Source: Weissella confusa (lineage in GTDB: Bacteria > Bacillota > Bacilli > Lactobacillales > Lactobacillaceae). From it: a stretch of 64,000 bases of DNA. The notes under the pieces are model-generated. The model searched no databases. It was given only the letters and a program-made list of their open reading frames with translations, and was not told the origin of the DNA. The position numbers and the translations under genes were made by a program. Of the stretch, positions 27,486-34,617 are shown piece after piece; position 1 is the first letter of the stretch; each line of letters begins with the position of its first letter. The stretch spans positions 50,337 through 114,336 of the forward strand of contig JQAY01000005.1 in NCBI GenBank assembly GCA_001436895.1. Direction: 5' to 3'.

Positions 27486-28814
27486 ATGATGAATCACGCG
27501 CATTCAAGTCATGTGGGGATGACTAACGTGAAAGAAGAAATTGGGAAGTTCGATCGTATTCGCATTAGCGGAATCGGATTGATTGCTTACGCATTTATGG
27601 CAGTTTTGTTGATTATTGCGATTTCAACAAGGACGCTGCCAAATACAATGATTGGTGCAATTTTTGCATTGGTTCTAATGGGACACGTGTTTTACTACCT
27701 TGGTGCTCACTTGCCAATCTTCCGCTCATATTTGGGTGGTGGATCGGTTTTCACCATTTTGTTAACAGCCATTTTGGTTGCAACGAATGTGATGCCAAAA
27801 TATGTTGTTACGACAGCTTCAGGATTTATTAATGGCATGGACTTTTTGGGTCTTTATATCGTTTCTTTGATTGCCTCATCTTTGTTTAAAATGGATCGTA
27901 AGATGTTGTTGAAGGCTGCAGTTCGATTCTTGCCAGTCGCATTCATTTCGATGGCATTGACGGCGGTTGTAATTGGAATTGTTGGTGTTATTATTGGTGT
28001 CGGTTTTAACTACGCTATTTTGTACATTGCTATGCCAATCATGGCTGGTGGAGTTGGTGCCGGCATTGTGCCGCTTTCTGGTATCTATGCACACGCGATG
28101 GGCGTTGGATCCGCAGGAATTTTGTCTAAGCTATTCCCGACGGTTATCCTCGGAAATCTGCTAGCAATTATTAGTGCTGGACTTATCTCACGTATCTTCA
28201 AGGACAGTAAGGGAAATGGTCACGGTGAAATTCTACGTGGTGAACGCGAAGAAGCCGCTACTGTTGAGGAGATTAAGCCTGATTACATGCAACTAGGTGT
28301 TGGATTGATCATTGCGGTTATGTTCTTTATGATTGGTACGATGTTGAATAAGGTGTTCCCTGGCATCAACGCATATGCATTTATTATTTTGAGCATCGTT
28401 TTGACAAAGGCATTTGGCTTGTTGCCAAAGTACTATGAAGACAGTGTAATTATGTTCGGTCAAGTTATCGTTAAGAACATGACGCACGCATTGCTTGCTG
28501 GTGTTGGACTGTCTTTGCTTGATATGCACGTTTTGTTGGCAGCTTTGTCATGGCAATTTGTTGTCTTGTGCTTGGTAAGTATTGTCGCAATCTCTTTGAT
28601 CAGTGCAACGCTTGGAAAGTTGTTTGGATTGTATCCGGTTGAAGCTGCTATTACAGCAGGGTTGGCCAACAACTCGATGGGTGGTACTGGAAACGTTGCC
28701 GTATTGGCCGCATCAGAACGCATGAACTTGATTGCGTTTGCGCAAATGGGTAATCGAATCGGTGGTGCCTTGATTCTGGTTGTTGCTGGAATTCTAGTCA
28801 CATTCATGAAGTAA
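27486..28814 (+). CDS. citP: Citrate/L-lactate exchanger CitP (2-hydroxycarboxylate transporter)
   Basis: Membrane transporter that takes up citrate in exchange for lactate or acetate, generating membrane potential. The 442-residue protein is strongly hydrophobic with about 11 membrane helices and carries the two reentrant-loop GGxG motifs of the family: PIMAGGVGAGIVPLSG near residue 187 and NNSMGGTGNVAVLAA near 400, plus the substrate Arg region MGNRIGGA near the C-terminus. ATG 27486 or 27489 follows TGGAGAT. It is the last gene of the citrate operon; a strong terminator follows. Confidence 0.95.
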   Translation: MMNHAHSSHVGMTNVKEEIGKFDRIRISGIGLIAYAFMAVLLIIAISTRTLPNTMIGAIFALVLMGHVFYYLGAHLPIFRSYLGGGSVFTILLTAILVATNVMPKYVVTTASGFINGMDFLGLYIVSLIASSLFKMDRKMLLKAAVRFLPVAFISMALTAVVIGIVGVIIGVGFNYAILYIAMPIMAGGVGAGIVPLSGIYAHAMGVGSAGILSKLFPTVILGNLLAIISAGLISRIFKDSKGNGHGEILRGEREEAATVEEIKPDYMQLGVGLIIAVMFFMIGTMLNKVFPGINAYAFIILSIVLTKAFGLLPKYYEDSVIMFGQVIVKNMTHALLAGVGLSLLDMHVLLAALSWQFVVLCLVSIVAISLISATLGKLFGLYPVEAAITAGLANNSMGGTGNVAVLAASERMNLIAFAQMGNRIGGALILVVAGILVTFMK

Positions 28815-28835
28815 TTTAGATATTTGAAGAAACAC

Positions 28836-28880
28836 GAAAAAGCGAGGAAATCTTAGGAGAAAGATTCCTCGCTTTTTCAG
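28836..28880. terminator. Bidirectional terminator between citP and the toxin gene
   Basis: Fourteen-bp perfect stem GAAAAAGCGAGGAA / TTCCTCGCTTTTTC, extended with one bulge by further pairing. It ends citP (+) and the toxin-antitoxin operon (-). Confidence 0.93.
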
Positions 28881-28898
28881 TGCCTGAATTCGATTAGT

Positions 28899-29225
28899 TC
28901 ACTTGCTAAATAGCTCTTGAATATAGTTGCGTTCGCCACGAATTAAGCGCAGTAGGTCGATAACGAAACGGTGTTCGTCAATTTCGTAAATGATGATGTG
29001 CTTTCCGCTTACAATACGCATCGCATTGGTGTTTAACTCAGGATGAAAGTTGCGCAATGGAATACCAAGTCTTGGGCTAGTTTCCAAGCGCTCAATATCT
29101 GCAATTAAACGAGCCATGACTCGTTGTGTGACTTCCTCTGAAAAATTGGAAGACAGATATTCATGTATTTCGTCTAGATCGTTTTGAAAGGCGTTAGTGA
29201 TGTTAACTTCGTACTCCCCAGGCAT
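28899..29225 (-). CDS. RelE/ParE-family toxin
   Basis: 108-residue toxin of a type II toxin-antitoxin pair. The RelE/ParE fold is indicated by an N-terminal helix pair (AFQNDLDEIHEYLSSNF), the SPRLGIPLRNFHPELN segment, then strands MRIVSGKHIIIYEI and VIDLLRLIRGERNY. The late Arg-rich strand is the usual functional surface. Its start follows GGGGGAAATTAC on the minus strand, 17 bp after the antitoxin stop. Whether it cuts mRNA on the ribosome (RelE) or poisons gyrase (ParE) cannot be told from sequence alone. Confidence 0.88.
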   Translation of the reverse strand: MPGEYEVNITNAFQNDLDEIHEYLSSNFSEEVTQRVMARLIADIERLETSPRLGIPLRNFHPELNTNAMRIVSGKHIIIYEIDEHRFVIDLLRLIRGERNYIQELFSK

Positions 29226-29242
29226 GTAATTTCCCCCACAAA

Positions 29243-29518
29243 TTACTTCAAATAACGTTTCTTAATTTCATCCAGTGTATGATTGCCACCTTCGGCTTTT
29301 GCCTCGGCAATCATATCCAATAATGAATCAACAGCCACCATTTGCTTTGTCTCGAGATTGGGTTGGAATGGCAACCCATTATCGTGAATAACTTGGCGTA
29401 AAAAGACGTTGACTGCTGATGACAAATCTAACCCTAATTCTTCTAGGATCTCTGATGCTTGTTGTTTAACTTCCGAATTAATACGAATCGAAAGTCTATC
29501 AGTTGATTGTTCTTTCAT
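29243..29518 (-). CDS. RelB/DinJ-family antitoxin
   Basis: Antitoxin of 91 residues. The N-terminal ribbon-helix-helix DNA-binding segment is TDRLSIRINSEVKQQASEIL, followed by LGLDLSSAVNVFLRQVIHDNGLPF, the RelB/DinJ signature; the C-terminal part should wrap the toxin. I choose the ATG at 29518 because GGAGG sits nine bases upstream; an ATG two codons earlier would be only three bases from it. A palindromic operator overlies the promoter, so the protein probably represses its own operon. Confidence 0.88.
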   Translation of the reverse strand: MKEQSTDRLSIRINSEVKQQASEILEELGLDLSSAVNVFLRQVIHDNGLPFQPNLETKQMVAVDSLLDMIAEAKAEGGNHTLDEIKKRYLK

Positions 29519-29541
29519 ATCCATATGCCTCCATGTGTTTA

Positions 29542-29570
29542 ATTGTACACACAATGGGTGTACATAACAA
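29542..29570 (-). promoter_or_regulatory. Toxin-antitoxin promoter with palindromic operator
   Basis: On the minus strand: TTGTTA (29570-29565), 17-bp spacer, TACAAT (29547-29542). The inverted repeat TGTACAC-N7-GTGTACA (29544-29564) fills the spacer and enters the -10, ideal for repression by a ribbon-helix-helix antitoxin. Confidence 0.82.
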
Positions 29571-29590
29571 TGTGTTTCACTCATAGAACT

Positions 29591-29612
29591 AAATGTGAAT
29601 AAAATCACATTT
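29591..29612. promoter_or_regulatory. CRP/FNR-type palindrome upstream of the acetoin reductase
   Basis: Perfect inverted repeat AAATGTGA-N6-TCACATTT. It matches the TGTGA-N6-TCACA consensus of CRP/FNR-family regulators (in Firmicutes, ArcR-type proteins). Its centre lies about 43 bp upstream of the predicted transcription start, the class II activator position. Confidence 0.65.
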
Positions 29613-29638
29613 ACAAACTTCTAAAAAAGAAGTAAACT
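29610..29638 (+). promoter_or_regulatory. Promoter of the diacetyl/acetoin reductase gene
   Basis: TTTACA (29610-29615), 17-bp spacer, TAAACT (29633-29638). The spacer carries a second small inverted repeat ACTTCT-N5-AGAAGT. Confidence 0.78.
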
Positions 29639-29695
29639 AATTTGTGTAGAAGTGAGCAAGAGATAATAAATAGAATTAATTGAGAGGTAAATATC

Positions 29696-30469
29696 ATGGC
29701 TGATGTTGCATTTATCACAGGAGCAGGACAAGGAATCGGTGAGGCAATCGCTAAGCGTTTGGCAGATGATGGCTTCAAGGTGGCGGTAGTGGGCCGCACT
29801 TTGTCAAAGGTAGAACGCGTTGCGAATGAGATTAACGCTGTTCACCCTGACGCTGCTTTGGCAGTCGCAGCGGATGTAGCAAAGCGTGATGACGTATTTG
29901 CTGGTGTACAAAAGACAGTTGATCATTTTGGGGACCTAACAGTTGTGATCAACAACGCCGGTGTTGCACCAACAACGCCAATCATGGAAGTTGACGAAGA
30001 GACAATGCGCTGGACGTTTGATACGAATATCAACGGTACAGTGTGGGGAACGCAAGCTGCGGTGGAAGCCTTTAAGAAGGCTGGACACGGGGGTAAGATT
30101 ATCAACGCCACATCACAAGCCGGTGTGGAAGGAAATCCAGATTTGACGGTTTACGGTGCATCAAAGTTTGCTATTCGTGGTATTACGCAAACGACGGCCA
30201 AGGAATTGGCACCATTGGGCATCACGGTTAACGCCTTTGCACCTGGAATCGTTAAGACGCCAATGATGTTTGATATTGCCCACGAAGTTGGTCAAAATGC
30301 AGGTAAGGATGACGATTGGGGAATGGCACAATTCTCTGACGGTATCGCATTGGGTCGCTTGTCAGAACCAGAAGAGGTCGCATCAGCGGTTGCTTTCTTG
30401 GCTGGTAAGGATTCAAACTACATGACAGGTCAAACGTTGGTTGTCGACGGAGGAATTGTGTTCCACTAA
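29696..30469 (+). CDS. Diacetyl/acetoin reductase (2,3-butanediol dehydrogenase, SDR)
   Basis: 257-residue short-chain dehydrogenase expected to reduce diacetyl to acetoin and acetoin to 2,3-butanediol with NADH. SDR motifs: FITGAGQGIGEAIAKRL, the Asp-type cofactor turn ADVAKRDDV, INNAGVAP, catalytic Ser in NATSQAG and YGASKFA. The motif order and FAPGIVKTPMM with the GQNAGKDDDWGMAQF insert match the butanediol dehydrogenase/acetoin reductase branch. ATG 29696 follows TTGAGAGGTAAATATC. Its location next to the citrate cluster fits a C4-compound role. Confidence 0.88.
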   Translation: MADVAFITGAGQGIGEAIAKRLADDGFKVAVVGRTLSKVERVANEINAVHPDAALAVAADVAKRDDVFAGVQKTVDHFGDLTVVINNAGVAPTTPIMEVDEETMRWTFDTNINGTVWGTQAAVEAFKKAGHGGKIINATSQAGVEGNPDLTVYGASKFAIRGITQTTAKELAPLGITVNAFAPGIVKTPMMFDIAHEVGQNAGKDDDWGMAQFSDGIALGRLSEPEEVASAVAFLAGKDSNYMTGQTLVVDGGIVFH

Positions 30470-30494
30470 TAGAACACTTGTTAAAACTATCACA

Positions 30495-30523
30495 TTGAAA
30501 ATGGGGCAGTTTTAGTCTAAAAT
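30495..30523 (+). promoter_or_regulatory. Promoter of a candidate non-coding RNA
   Basis: TTGAAA (30495-30500), 17-bp spacer, TAAAAT (30518-30523), with no convincing coding region downstream before a terminator. Confidence 0.7.
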
Positions 30524-30529
30524 ACAGGT

Positions 30530-30686
30530 ATCACGAACTTATGAATAGTAAGTTCGGCGCGTGGTTTGGCATCTCTCACAATATAATACTCACACACCTA
30601 TCTCATATAATCGCGATCGCCTGGAGAGGCGGACCGCCAAACCATGAATAACAAGAAACGCTGTTACGGTTCGTAGCAGCGTTTTT
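30530..30686 (+). ncRNA. Candidate structured small RNA or leader (about 155 nt)
   Basis: The promoter at 30495-30523 is followed by structured, non-coding sequence ending in an intrinsic terminator. Elements: hairpin CGAACTTA / TAAGTTCG (30534-30556); a long-range stem GGTTTGGC (30563-30570) with GCCAAACC (30636-30643); within it a hairpin CGCCT-GGAG-AGGCG (30618-30631) showing a GGAG loop; and the terminator AACGCTGTTACG / CGTAGCAGCGTT (30657-30683) with T5. It ends 50 bp before the next gene, so it may be an independent small RNA or an attenuating leader. I cannot match it to a named RNA family with confidence; a Lactobacillales 6S-type RNA was considered. Confidence 0.55.
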
Positions 30687-30735
30687 ATTATGTTATAGTT
30701 GGGTACATGATTTTTAAGTTTTGGGAGACACCGAG

Positions 30736-31308
30736 ATGATTGAAGAAGAGTTTGAACAAGCGGTTGCTAAGTTGAATGACAACTTGAACTTGGCGAAGGT
30801 TGATGACATCTTGAAGCCGGTTTTGTTGGCCGGCATGAAGCGTGGTTACGTGGATGCGCACTTGGAAGCATTCGCTGAAGTAGAAAACATTAATCCAGAA
30901 GAGCAAACGGCAGAATGGGTTGACCGTGCGGAGAAGTTTGCATTGGATAACTTTGGTACGTTGGACAAGGTTGCTCGCAAGAACAGTTCTGATTTGTATG
31001 CGCAAATTAAGAGCATGTTGTCTGAAGAGTATCACGAGATTACGCACCACAATCACGACAAGATTGGTCAAGCCAACGTGGTGATGCCATACTTCAACGG
31101 CTGGTTCTTGGGTGCTTACTATGCCTTTATTGCGTTGTTTACGCAAATGCAACAAGCGCAAGGTGAGGTTGGCCCAACTGAAACGCAAGCAATTGCCAAG
31201 GCAGCATCTGATCGTGCCGAGAAGGAAGTGGAAGTAGAACGTCGCAAGTTCAACAACCGCCCAATTTACCGCCAATCAATGTTGCGCGAAATGATGGCAG
31301 CTTTATAA
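30736..31308 (+). CDS. Conserved hypothetical protein (190 aa)
   Basis: I do not recognise a family. The protein is soluble and helix-rich, with several acidic-amphipathic helices, a central segment VVMPYFNGWFLGAYYAFIALFTQMQQ that is hydrophobic but probably packed rather than membrane-inserted, and a basic C-terminal tail (RRKFNNRPIYRQSMLREMM). ATG 30736 follows TTGGGAGA. Strong TTG-leucine bias suggests steady expression. It is preceded by the candidate RNA's terminator and followed by a bidirectional terminator shared with tmRNA. Confidence 0.8.
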   Translation: MIEEEFEQAVAKLNDNLNLAKVDDILKPVLLAGMKRGYVDAHLEAFAEVENINPEEQTAEWVDRAEKFALDNFGTLDKVARKNSSDLYAQIKSMLSEEYHEITHHNHDKIGQANVVMPYFNGWFLGAYYAFIALFTQMQQAQGEVGPTETQAIAKAASDRAEKEVEVERRKFNNRPIYRQSMLREMMAAL

Positions 31309-31316
31309 GCAAAAAG

Positions 31317-31357
31317 AAAACGCATGACACAAGCAGGTGCTTGATGTCATGCGTTTT
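31317..31357. terminator. Bidirectional terminator between the 190-aa gene and ssrA
   Basis: Thirteen-bp perfect stem AAAACGCATGACA / TGTCATGCGTTTT, with further pairing CAAGCA / TGCTTG at the tip, A and T runs on the two sides. Confidence 0.93.
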
Positions 31358-31362
31358 TTGTA

Positions 31363-31726
31363 TGGAGCCGAGGGGAGTTGAACCCCTGTCCTACCATCTC
31401 GTTACTAACACGTCTACGTTCATAGCTGAATAATTTAAATCTCATCTAGTGCACGCCATTCCGCACGGCGATCAACTAGACCAGCCTGATTATCCTCTTC
31501 CAACCGCCCTCAGGTGGCGAACGGTTGGCGCAGATTACTTAGTTTTAAAACCTAGCGCAACCCGTAATCAAAGCTGTGCATAGGCAACGCAGGCTGGTTT
31601 TTAGGCAGCTACTGCGTAAGTGTTTTGTGAATTGTTTGCAGTTAATTCTTCTGAGTGGATTATAGGGCCACAACCCCTAAACGCAGTGCTAGCACGAACA
31701 ATGCCAGTCGATTCCGTAACGACCCC
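31363..31726 (-). ncRNA. ssrA: Transfer-messenger RNA (tmRNA)
   Basis: Rescues stalled ribosomes by tagging incomplete proteins. On the minus strand the RNA begins GGGGTCGTTACGGAATCGAC and ends in the T-arm GGGGTTCAACTCCCC and CGGCTCCA, which pair as the acceptor stem; the CCA end is not encoded. The tag frame at 31639-31601 reads ANNSQNTYAVAA and stops with TAA; the YAVAA end is the usual degradation signal of Firmicutes. It is a one-piece tmRNA of about 364 nt. A possible -10 TATACT lies about 40 bp upstream of the 5' end, but the 5' end is normally made by RNase P. Confidence 0.98.
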
Positions 31727-31977
31727 GAAAGTTTTACTAACAGTGTTTAGTATAGCAATAACAAGGGCGATGCACAATCCATCGGGGGGCTAAGTGGAGA
31801 TGCTAATGATATTTGAGATTGTTTCAAAAGATGAATAGTTAAGGACATTTCATAAATGGTAGGGTTAAATTACGGACTTCACATAAAATGTATTTCCGAT
31901 AAATGAAACACAGTGTTTACTGTTACTTTTTTGAGTGAAAAACAACACGAACATGGGGTCCGAAACTGTTACTGAGC

Positions 31978-31999
31978 GTGTCCTACCGTATAAGGACAC
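31978..31999. promoter_or_regulatory. Inverted repeat upstream of the NADH oxidase-like gene
   Basis: GTGTCCT-N8-AGGACAC lies 14 bp before the start codon of the flavoprotein at 32014, next to its ribosome site. It could be an operator or a 5' UTR hairpin. The rest of the 287-bp gap (31727-32013) shows no gene. Confidence 0.4.
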
Positions 32000-32013
32000 A
32001 GAAGGGGGATATT

Positions 32014-33390
32014 ATGACGAAGGAAAAAGTAGCGATTATTGGGGCATCACACGGTGGTCACGAAGCTGCGTTGGAGTTGCTGACACAATCGGATAACTTT
32101 GAGGTGACGATTTTTGAGGCGGGAGACTTCGTGTCATTTATGTCATGTGGGATGACGTTGTATTTAACTGGTCGAGTGCCAGAAGCTGAGGCGGTTCGGA
32201 ACTTTAAGCCAGCTGATATCGAATCACTTGGTGGTCACGTTTTAAATAACACAAAGGTCACGGGGATTGATGCGGATAAGCAAGTGCTCACATTAAATGG
32301 GGATACTAAGGCGCAATTTGCTTACGATAAATTGATTTTGAGTGTCGGGGTGACACCGGCCCGTTTAGCGCTACCAGGCTCAGAAAATGCCAATATTGTG
32401 CCGATGCGTGGTTATGAATCAGCAAAACAACTGAAGACCTACATCGATGATGACAGTGTGGAAAATATTGCGGTAATTGGGGCAGGGTACATCGGTATTG
32501 AAGCGGTTGAAGCGATGGTTGAAGCTGGTAAGCACGTGACAGTATTGGATTTGTTGCCACGAGTATTAGGTGCCTATCTCGATGCTGATATGACGACTCG
32601 TATTACTGACGCATTGATTGAACATGGTGTCGCTGTGCACGTCGGTGAAGCCATCAAGCGTTACAAGGGCGATGATAACGGGCGTGTAACTGCTGTCGTG
32701 ACAGATGCTGGTGAATATCCAGCCGATGTTGTTATTGAAGGAATTGGAGTGAAGGCCAATACAAGCGAGTTTGCGGATGTTTTGCAACTTGATCAACGTG
32801 GCTGGATTGAAACTGACCGTTACCTGCGCACGAATTTACCAAATGTGTATGCGATTGGGGATGCAATTAAGCCATTTTATATTCCGTCTGGTAAGCAACA
32901 ACCCGTTGCGTTGGCATCAACGGCGCGTCGTGAAGCCCAATATGTTGCGCACACCATTATTAATGGCGAATCCAAGGCACCGTTCAAGGGTGTGGTTGGT
33001 GCTTCGGCGCTATCTGTATTTGAGTACAACTTTGCTAGTGCAGGGCTGAATGAGGTTACTGCTCAACGTTCCGGCGTTGAGATTGCATCCGTTACCCTTG
33101 TTGACACTCGTCGTCCGGCATTTGTGCCTGACGTAAGTGGGAATGGTGAGATTATTGTGCGCCTGGCTTACACACCTGAAACACAAACGATTGTTGGCGG
33201 GGCGGTGATGGCAAAGCATTACGATGTGACCGCACATGGTAATACGTTGGCCTTGGCAATTGCACAACGTTTGACACTGACTGATTTGGCGGAAGCTGAT
33301 TTCTTCTTCCAACCTGGCTTTGATCGTCAATGGTCATCGTTGAATTTGGCTGCCCAAAAGGCCCTTGGGTACGGTGAATTCACTAAGTAG
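32014..33390 (+). CDS. NADH oxidase/peroxidase-type FAD flavoprotein
   Basis: Cytoplasmic flavoenzyme expected to reoxidise NADH with oxygen (to water) or peroxide, important for redox balance in a heterofermenter. The 458-residue protein shows the N-terminal FAD fold VAIIGASHGGHEAAL, the redox-active single Cys in FMSCGMTLYLTG (position 42-like, shared by NADH oxidase, NADH peroxidase and CoA-disulfide reductase), the NADH fold VIGAGYIGIEAVEA, and the FAD motif VYAIGDAI. ATG 32014 follows GAAGGGGGAT. Oxidase and peroxidase functions cannot be separated by motif alone. Confidence 0.88.
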   Translation: MTKEKVAIIGASHGGHEAALELLTQSDNFEVTIFEAGDFVSFMSCGMTLYLTGRVPEAEAVRNFKPADIESLGGHVLNNTKVTGIDADKQVLTLNGDTKAQFAYDKLILSVGVTPARLALPGSENANIVPMRGYESAKQLKTYIDDDSVENIAVIGAGYIGIEAVEAMVEAGKHVTVLDLLPRVLGAYLDADMTTRITDALIEHGVAVHVGEAIKRYKGDDNGRVTAVVTDAGEYPADVVIEGIGVKANTSEFADVLQLDQRGWIETDRYLRTNLPNVYAIGDAIKPFYIPSGKQQPVALASTARREAQYVAHTIINGESKAPFKGVVGASALSVFEYNFASAGLNEVTAQRSGVEIASVTLVDTRRPAFVPDVSGNGEIIVRLAYTPETQTIVGGAVMAKHYDVTAHGNTLALAIAQRLTLTDLAEADFFFQPGFDRQWSSLNLAAQKALGYGEFTK

Positions 33391-33436
33391 GGCTACTAAA
33401 GCCGAACGAGGACACAAAACATTAACAATTATCAAC

Positions 33437-33464
33437 TTGATTTACGAATAAGTTCGGTTATAAT
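33437..33464 (+). promoter_or_regulatory. Promoter of guaC
   Basis: TTGATT (33437-33442), 16-bp spacer, TATAAT (33459-33464). The spacer includes a PurBox-like GTTCGG. Confidence 0.65.
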
Positions 33465-33514
33465 TATTTCTTGGGTAAGGAAACTACCGGTAAATAAACC
33501 AAATTCCGAACATT
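33449..33514. promoter_or_regulatory. Two inverted PurBox-like sites upstream of guaC
   Basis: The site at 33502-33514 (AATTCCGAACATT) fits the PurR box AWWWCCGAACWWT; the complement of 33449-33461 fits it with one mismatch. PurR control of guaC is known in Bacillus. The same bases could also pair in RNA (GTTCGG / CCGAAC) around TATAAT and CTACC, resembling a degenerate purine aptamer, but conserved riboswitch bases are missing. Confidence 0.5.
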
Positions 33515-33536
33515 GTTTTATCGAGGGGATAATAAA

Positions 33537-34523
33537 ATGGACTTTTCAACTGTATTTGATTACGAGGATATTCAGCTCATTCCAAATAAGTGCATCATCG
33601 AAAGCCGCTCAGAGGCGGATACGTCGGTTGAACTTGGTGGGCGTCGGTTTAAGATTCCGGTAGTGCCTGCAAACATGGCCACGGTTATCAATGATGACTT
33701 GGCCATGAAGTTGGCTAAGGAAGGCTACTTCTATGTGATGCACCGTTTTGCACCAGAGACGCGTTTGGACTTTGTCCGCCGTTTCCAAGAAGCTGGCGCA
33801 TTTGCATCAATTTCAGTGGGTATTAAGCAAGAAGAGTATGACTTTATTGATCAATTGAAGACGGCAGGTTTAACGCCTGAATACATCACAATTGATATCG
33901 CGCATGGCCACTCAGATGCTGTGATTAAGATGATTCAATACATCAAGTTGAACTTGCCAGCTGCCTTTGTGATTGCTGGTAACGTTGCGACACCTGAAGC
34001 TGTTCGTGACTTGGAAAACGCTGGTGCCGATGCGACTAAGTTGGGCGTTGGACCAGGTAAGGCCTGCATCACAAAGTTGAAGACTGGGTTTGGTACTGGG
34101 GGATGGCAATTGGCTGCGTTGCGTTTGTGCGCGAAGGCTGCTAAGAAGCCAATCATCGCTGACGGTGGTATCCGTTATAACGGTGATATTGCCAAGTCAA
34201 TTCGCTTCGGAGCAACAATGGTGATGATTGGGTCATTGTTCGCGGGTCACGCGGAAACGCCGGGTGAAATTATTGAGATGGACGGAGCCAAGTACAAGAC
34301 ATACTTTGGTTCAGCGTCTCAATTCCAAAAGGGCGAGTACAAGAACGTTGAAGGTAAGAAGCTATTGGTACCATACCGTGGCTACATCGACGATACGTTG
34401 AATGAAATGGAACAAGATTTGCAATCAGCGATTTCTTATGCTGGTGGCCGTGAGTTGATGGACTTGCGTTACGTTGACTACGTAATTGTTAAGAACTCAA
34501 TTGTTAACGGTGATTCATATTAA
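33537..34523 (+). CDS. guaC: GMP reductase GuaC
   Basis: Converts GMP to IMP with NADPH, in the purine salvage and interconversion network. The 328-residue protein belongs to the IMPDH/GMPR barrel: [13 protein letters not shown] opens the substrate region, PANMATVI follows, GPGKACITK carries the catalytic Cys loop (the form typical of GuaC type 2 rather than IMPDH), then [21 protein letters not shown] and GSLFAGH. The absence of CBS domains also points to GuaC. ATG 33537 follows CGAGGGGAT. It is a single-gene unit. Confidence 0.96.
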   Translation: MDFSTVFDYEDIQLIPNKCIIESRSEADTSVELGGRRFKIPVVPANMATVINDDLAMKLAKEGYFYVMHRFAPETRLDFVRRFQEAGAFASISVGIKQEEYDFIDQLKTAGLTPEYITIDIAHGHSDAVIKMIQYIKLNLPAAFVIAGNVATPEAVRDLENAGADATKLGVGPGKACITKLKTGFGTGGWQLAALRLCAKAAKKPIIADGGIRYNGDIAKSIRFGATMVMIGSLFAGHAETPGEIIEMDGAKYKTYFGSASQFQKGEYKNVEGKKLLVPYRGYIDDTLNEMEQDLQSAISYAGGRELMDLRYVDYVIVKNSIVNGDSY

Positions 34524-34536
34524 TATTTGTTCAGAG

Positions 34537-34560
34537 AGCCGGCATGATGCCGGCTTTTTT
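34537..34560 (+). terminator. Intrinsic terminator after guaC
   Basis: Perfect 8-bp stem AGCCGGCA / TGCCGGCT, 3-base loop, six T. Confidence 0.94.
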
Positions 34561-34617
34561 GATATACTTGTTTTTTGTAATTGAGAGATAATGAATAGAT
34601 ATTTTTAGGAGATTAAC

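Noticed and set aside
30644-30676. Tiny frame MNNKKRCYGS inside the candidate RNA
   Set aside because: It lies largely in the terminator hairpin and its nearest GGAG is about 15 bases upstream and paired; not enough evidence for a leader peptide.
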